Shown here one piece after another: positions 61,337 to 64,000 of a DNA stretch of 64,000 bases (positions within the stretch are counted from its first letter, which is position 1; each line of letters begins with the position of its first letter). The notes beneath the pieces were generated by a model, which was not told the DNA's origin, made no database searches, and was given only the letters and a program-made list of their open reading frames with translations. The DNA lies in assembly GCA_036310845.1 (NCBI GenBank), contig JAXJRB010000086.1, positions 4,511 through 68,510 on the forward strand, in the 5' to 3' direction. Origin of the DNA: COE1 sp036310845. GTDB lineage: Bacteria; Bacillota; Clostridia; Lachnospirales; Lachnospiraceae. The translations under genes and the position numbers were made by a program.

Positions 61337-61478
61337 TTGGAATTTATTTAAACAGGGAAACCCTGATTATTGTAGATAACAAAAAAAAGCAGCCAATGTT
61401 TCCATTGCCTGCTAAATTAGAATTATATAAATGAAATTAATATAATTATATTATACCAGTTTATTCAGTTTTTCGCAA
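61337..61478 (-). promoter_or_regulatory. Leader L9 upstream of the methyltransferase
   Basis: TTGCGA, 17 bases ending CTGG, TATAAT (61455-61450). ATTTCATTT, terminator GCAGGCAATG...CATTGGCTGC with T run. Second hairpin reads CAGGGTTTCCCTG where others have CCGC...GCGG: both arms changed and pairing is kept, with AATC and GTTTAAATAAAT flanks conserved. Confidence 0.8.
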
Positions 61479-61721
61479 CTCTTTGTTTTTTATGCTATTT
61501 ATTTGTATACAGATTTGATATGCCGTCTGCTTCTGCCCTTGTGTCGTATCCTTAAGCTTCCAGCTAAATACTGGATTTTCATCAATACCAATGGGATTCT
61601 CTCGATAATTTACCGTTAAATCCTCAAGGATACAGGAAGAGGCTGTATTACTACAGACCCCAAGAAACACAATACTTATACTTAAAAGAATACAACTCCA
61701 CAAATATTTCATCTGATTCAT
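61461..61721 (-). pseudogene. Truncated start of an alpha-L-rhamnosidase at the element boundary
   Basis: Signal-peptide-like start (YLWSCILLSISIVFLGVC), then LEDLTVNYRENPIGID and PVFSWKLKDTTQGQKQTAYQI, which match the N-terminal domain of bacterial alpha-L-rhamnosidases. Similarity stops near 61505 and the frame ends at 61461 after 15-20 unrelated residues. The remaining 600+ residues are missing. Start at ATG 61721 after AGAGG; 61739 also possible. Confidence 0.75.
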
Positions 61722-61745
61722 TCCAAACCTCTTTTTCATTAAATA

Positions 61746-63581
61746 CTAATTATTTCTTCCCTGATACCACATTACTGCCAAGATAATCGGAACCATACAC
61801 ATGGTCGGAATAGAGTAACGTATGCACGTATTTACTGGCGAAATCATACATACGAGAACATTAACAATCGCCGGAATGGCAACAATCAATGCCTTGTACT
61901 TCTTATATATCACCAAATATGCGACTGCAAATATCACACACCATGCATAAAATCCTGCACGATAGAGCATACCTATGCCTGGCACAAATTCCAACTTACT
62001 CAACTGTTCTAATAAAAATCTTGCCGTTCCAAATTGTTCTATCTGCTTTGCATCAGACATACTTGCTGTAAACATATACCGTTCTTCTACATAGAAGCCA
62101 AGCCCTTCCTTATAAGTTCCCACCTCCGGATAATAATATCCATAGGAACATTCAAAAAATGCATCAATATATGTAAGTGGATGTCTTAAAAACTGCGCAA
62201 ACCACACCTTAAGATAATCCTTTTTCAACTCTGCAAAATGACTACCGGTTGGGTTCGTTACACTTCCCTCCTGCTCTCTTAAGCAGTTCTTCACCCAATC
62301 CGCTAGATGAGGTTCATATACCTTAGGAAGCTCATCATAGTCAAACAACGTATCCAGAACCGCTCTTTCCTCATCCGTTACGTCATCCGGATGCTCTATC
62401 ACATACTTGGCTGTCTGCTGAAACAGAATGCAGTAAGTATCTACCTTTGACTCAAGACTGATGACTCCTAATGCCGGATATACCACACTATTCAGTAACG
62501 TAGTAATGCCTAATATCGCAACCATGACACCACCCATGAATATCTTTTTCTTGTATGGCATTGCGATAATCACAAATGGAAGTGTAAATAGTACTACAAA
62601 GATTCCATTATTACGAATCTGAGTCATCAATACCGCATACAACACTAACAGAACAATATTACTCTTTTTCCCGAAAAATTCTTCTTGGAAAAACAAGCAA
62701 TATATAACCTGTACAACGAACAGCATTGTAAATGGGTAATATAGAGAATCCTTAATTACTGTGACATCAAAAATACTCCATACGGTAAATAATGCGAAAT
62801 ATGCCAATACACCCCAGCACATCCAATATGGACTTCTCATTCTTTTAAGTACGATACATACCTGCACCACTGAAAAGGAAGTCAATGCCGTCTGCATAAG
62901 AGGAATCATAAACATACCAAGATTAGCAACTCCCCATTTCTGCGAGTACCACGCAATGGCTCCATAGAAAAAGCTTACAAATGGAGGATGATGATTCGTA
63001 AAAATCTCAATTCCATAAAAATTACTTATCTGTGCTCCCCCATCCCAGGACATGCTACATGGGAAAAAAGCAATCAGATATGGGAGCCTGCATAAAAATA
63101 TAGCTAACATTACTCCTAAAATTACATGCTTCTCAAACAGCCATTCTGACAAATAATTCGCTTTACTTCGTGTGCTTTGTTCTGTATGCTTCTTAAACCA
63201 ATCGGCACAAAAAGAAACTAACAAATAAAATGCTGGAACATATCCAAAAAGCATCACAACTGCAAATATAGCAAACTTCAAATCCTCATGTGCTGTCTGT
63301 TCCTTTCCAATTATCATGCAAATTGCAAAAATAACTGCAACAATAGCATATCCTATTTTTTCCCGAACACTTTGCCGCTTCCATATACTATTACTATTTT
63401 TTACCTGTTGCATATACAAATATGCCAAAGCAAAAAGTGCCACAATCTGTGCTACTCCAGCACCATTTAATGCCATAGAAAGATTTCCTGTAGCTTCCAC
63501 ATCTGCAAATACAGCCACTGTCGAACAAATCGCCAATCCTACAATAACTATTTTGTTTCCCAAATATTTCATTTTATTCAT
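61746..63581 (-). CDS. Polytopic GT-C-like membrane protein
   Basis: About 611 aa with ten or more membrane segments. A luminal-type motif MSWDGGAQISNFYG near residue 185 followed by TNHHPPF resembles GT-C glycosyltransferases, which use lipid-linked sugars. I recall similar proteins as DUF6020. It begins at ATG 63581, overlapping the GtrB stop (ATGAATAA). It probably works with GtrB in decorating cell-envelope polymers. Confidence 0.75.
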   Translation of the reverse strand: MNKMKYLGNKIVIVGLAICSTVAVFADVEATGNLSMALNGAGVAQIVALFALAYLYMQQVKNSNSIWKRQSVREKIGYAIVAVIFAICMIIGKEQTAHEDLKFAIFAVVMLFGYVPAFYLLVSFCADWFKKHTEQSTRSKANYLSEWLFEKHVILGVMLAIFLCRLPYLIAFFPCSMSWDGGAQISNFYGIEIFTNHHPPFVSFFYGAIAWYSQKWGVANLGMFMIPLMQTALTSFSVVQVCIVLKRMRSPYWMCWGVLAYFALFTVWSIFDVTVIKDSLYYPFTMLFVVQVIYCLFFQEEFFGKKSNIVLLVLYAVLMTQIRNNGIFVVLFTLPFVIIAMPYKKKIFMGGVMVAILGITTLLNSVVYPALGVISLESKVDTYCILFQQTAKYVIEHPDDVTDEERAVLDTLFDYDELPKVYEPHLADWVKNCLREQEGSVTNPTGSHFAELKKDYLKVWFAQFLRHPLTYIDAFFECSYGYYYPEVGTYKEGLGFYVEERYMFTASMSDAKQIEQFGTARFLLEQLSKLEFVPGIGMLYRAGFYAWCVIFAVAYLVIYKKYKALIVAIPAIVNVLVCMISPVNTCIRYSIPTMCMVPIILAVMWYQGRNN

Positions 63582-64000
63582 TCTCTTCTTCCCTCGACAG
63601 TACATCCCAGAAATAATATCTTGGCCTTTTCTTTGTTTCCATATAATTACGTCCTACATATTCACCAATAATACCAAGCGCTAAGAGAACTGCACCACCT
63701 AATAACCAAATGGATACTAAGATAGAAGACCATCCACTCACGGTTGTTCCAAAATAGTGTTCATAAAATACATGAATAATCATACCAAAGCCCACAAGCA
63801 ATGCTAAAATCCCCATGGCAAATACCATTCGAATCGGCTTAATACTAAAAGAAGTAATCCCATCTGCTGCCAAGGTCACCATTTTAGTCAGAGAATACTT
63901 AGATTCTCCCTGCATACGTGGAAACACCTCAAAATGTACCACGGATGTCTTCAACCCTATGTCTGGAATAATTCCTCTCAAAAACAGATTGACCTCACCA
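63574..64000 (-). CDS. GtrB/DPM1-type family 2 glycosyltransferase (partial, runs off right edge)
   Basis: The frame is open to the window end (GEVNLFLRGIIPDIG before the first ATG). It contains the conserved RMQGESKYSLTKM box and two C-terminal membrane segments, then a cytoplasmic tail. This is the C-terminal third of a polyprenyl-phosphate sugar transferase. The catalytic N-terminus is off the window. Confidence 0.85.
   Translation of the reverse strand, partial: GEVNLFLRGIIPDIGLKTSVVHFEVFPRMQGESKYSLTKMVTLAADGITSFSIKPIRMVFAMGILALLVGFGMIIHVFYEHYFGTTVSGWSSILVSIWLLGGAVLLALGIIGEYVGRNYMETKKRPRYYFWDVLSREEENE

Noticed and set aside
27217..61478. Repeated leader sequences as a dispersed CRISPR or mobile repeat
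   Set aside because: Copies are single, always immediately upstream of genes in one orientation, with promoter, terminator and ribosome binding site in fixed order and no spacers.
1..64000. tRNA or rRNA genes
   Set aside because: No cloverleaf with the conserved GTTC/GGTTCGA arm features or rRNA-like segments was seen; GTTCAC strings belong to TnpB-type RNA ends.

Overview
The window is AT-rich, uses ordinary bacterial start codons with strong GGAGG-type ribosome binding sites, and carries a class III (oxygen-sensitive) ribonucleotide reductase. Together these suggest an anaerobic Clostridia host, probably a gut Lachnospiraceae; the family is an inference. Positions 1 to about 61480 look like part of one large conjugative plasmid or plasmid-like element. 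Positions from about 61500 to the end look like chromosome: a truncated alpha-L-rhamnosidase start, a polytopic GT-C-like membrane protein and a GtrB/DPM1-type glycosyltransferase.

Layout: 1-24.5 kb, almost all on the minus strand, holds the conjugation and maintenance half. It contains a VirD4 coupling protein (running off the left edge), two Rep_3 initiators each with its own iteron array, VirB4 and PrgI, a C39-peptidase membrane protein, a VirB6-like channel protein, a VirB2-like pilin, and ParA/RHH and ParM/ParR-like partition pairs. Between rep1 and a transglutaminase-like protein lies a TnpB homologue whose three RuvC acidic residues and zinc finger are all lost, followed by a short structured RNA and a terminator: a probable nuclease-dead, RNA-guided repressor (TldR-like). 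At 24.6-32.1 kb are a ParB-like protein, an XRE regulator, small membrane proteins and an unusual signal peptidase I fused to an extracellular beta-rich region. At 32.2-52.2 kb is a replication, recombination and nucleotide half: RecD2-like helicase, YqaJ nuclease, CHC2/Toprim primase, SSB, a possible annealing protein, a CobS/CobT-like AAA plus vWA pair, and nrdG/nrdD. At 53.5-61.3 kb are a tyrosine recombinase, small genes, an IS200/IS605 insertion that splits a gene exactly, and an orphan DNA methyltransferase.

Two regulatory signatures tie the element together. First, the maintenance and conjugation genes share a promoter whose -10 is embedded in the palindrome GTATACTATAC, usually preceded by AAGTGG. 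Second, nine operons, mostly replication and metabolism, start with the same leader: a promoter, an ATTTCATTT box, a GCAG...CTGC terminator hairpin whose inner stem differs in every copy but always pairs, then a second small hairpin with compensatory changes, then the ribosome binding site. A promoter-proximal terminator repeated before many operons implies element-wide control by attenuation. A third motif, the palindrome GTGTTCAANTTGAACAC, brackets rep1 and sits beside parMR.

Functions are assigned by reading motifs only; no database search was possible.
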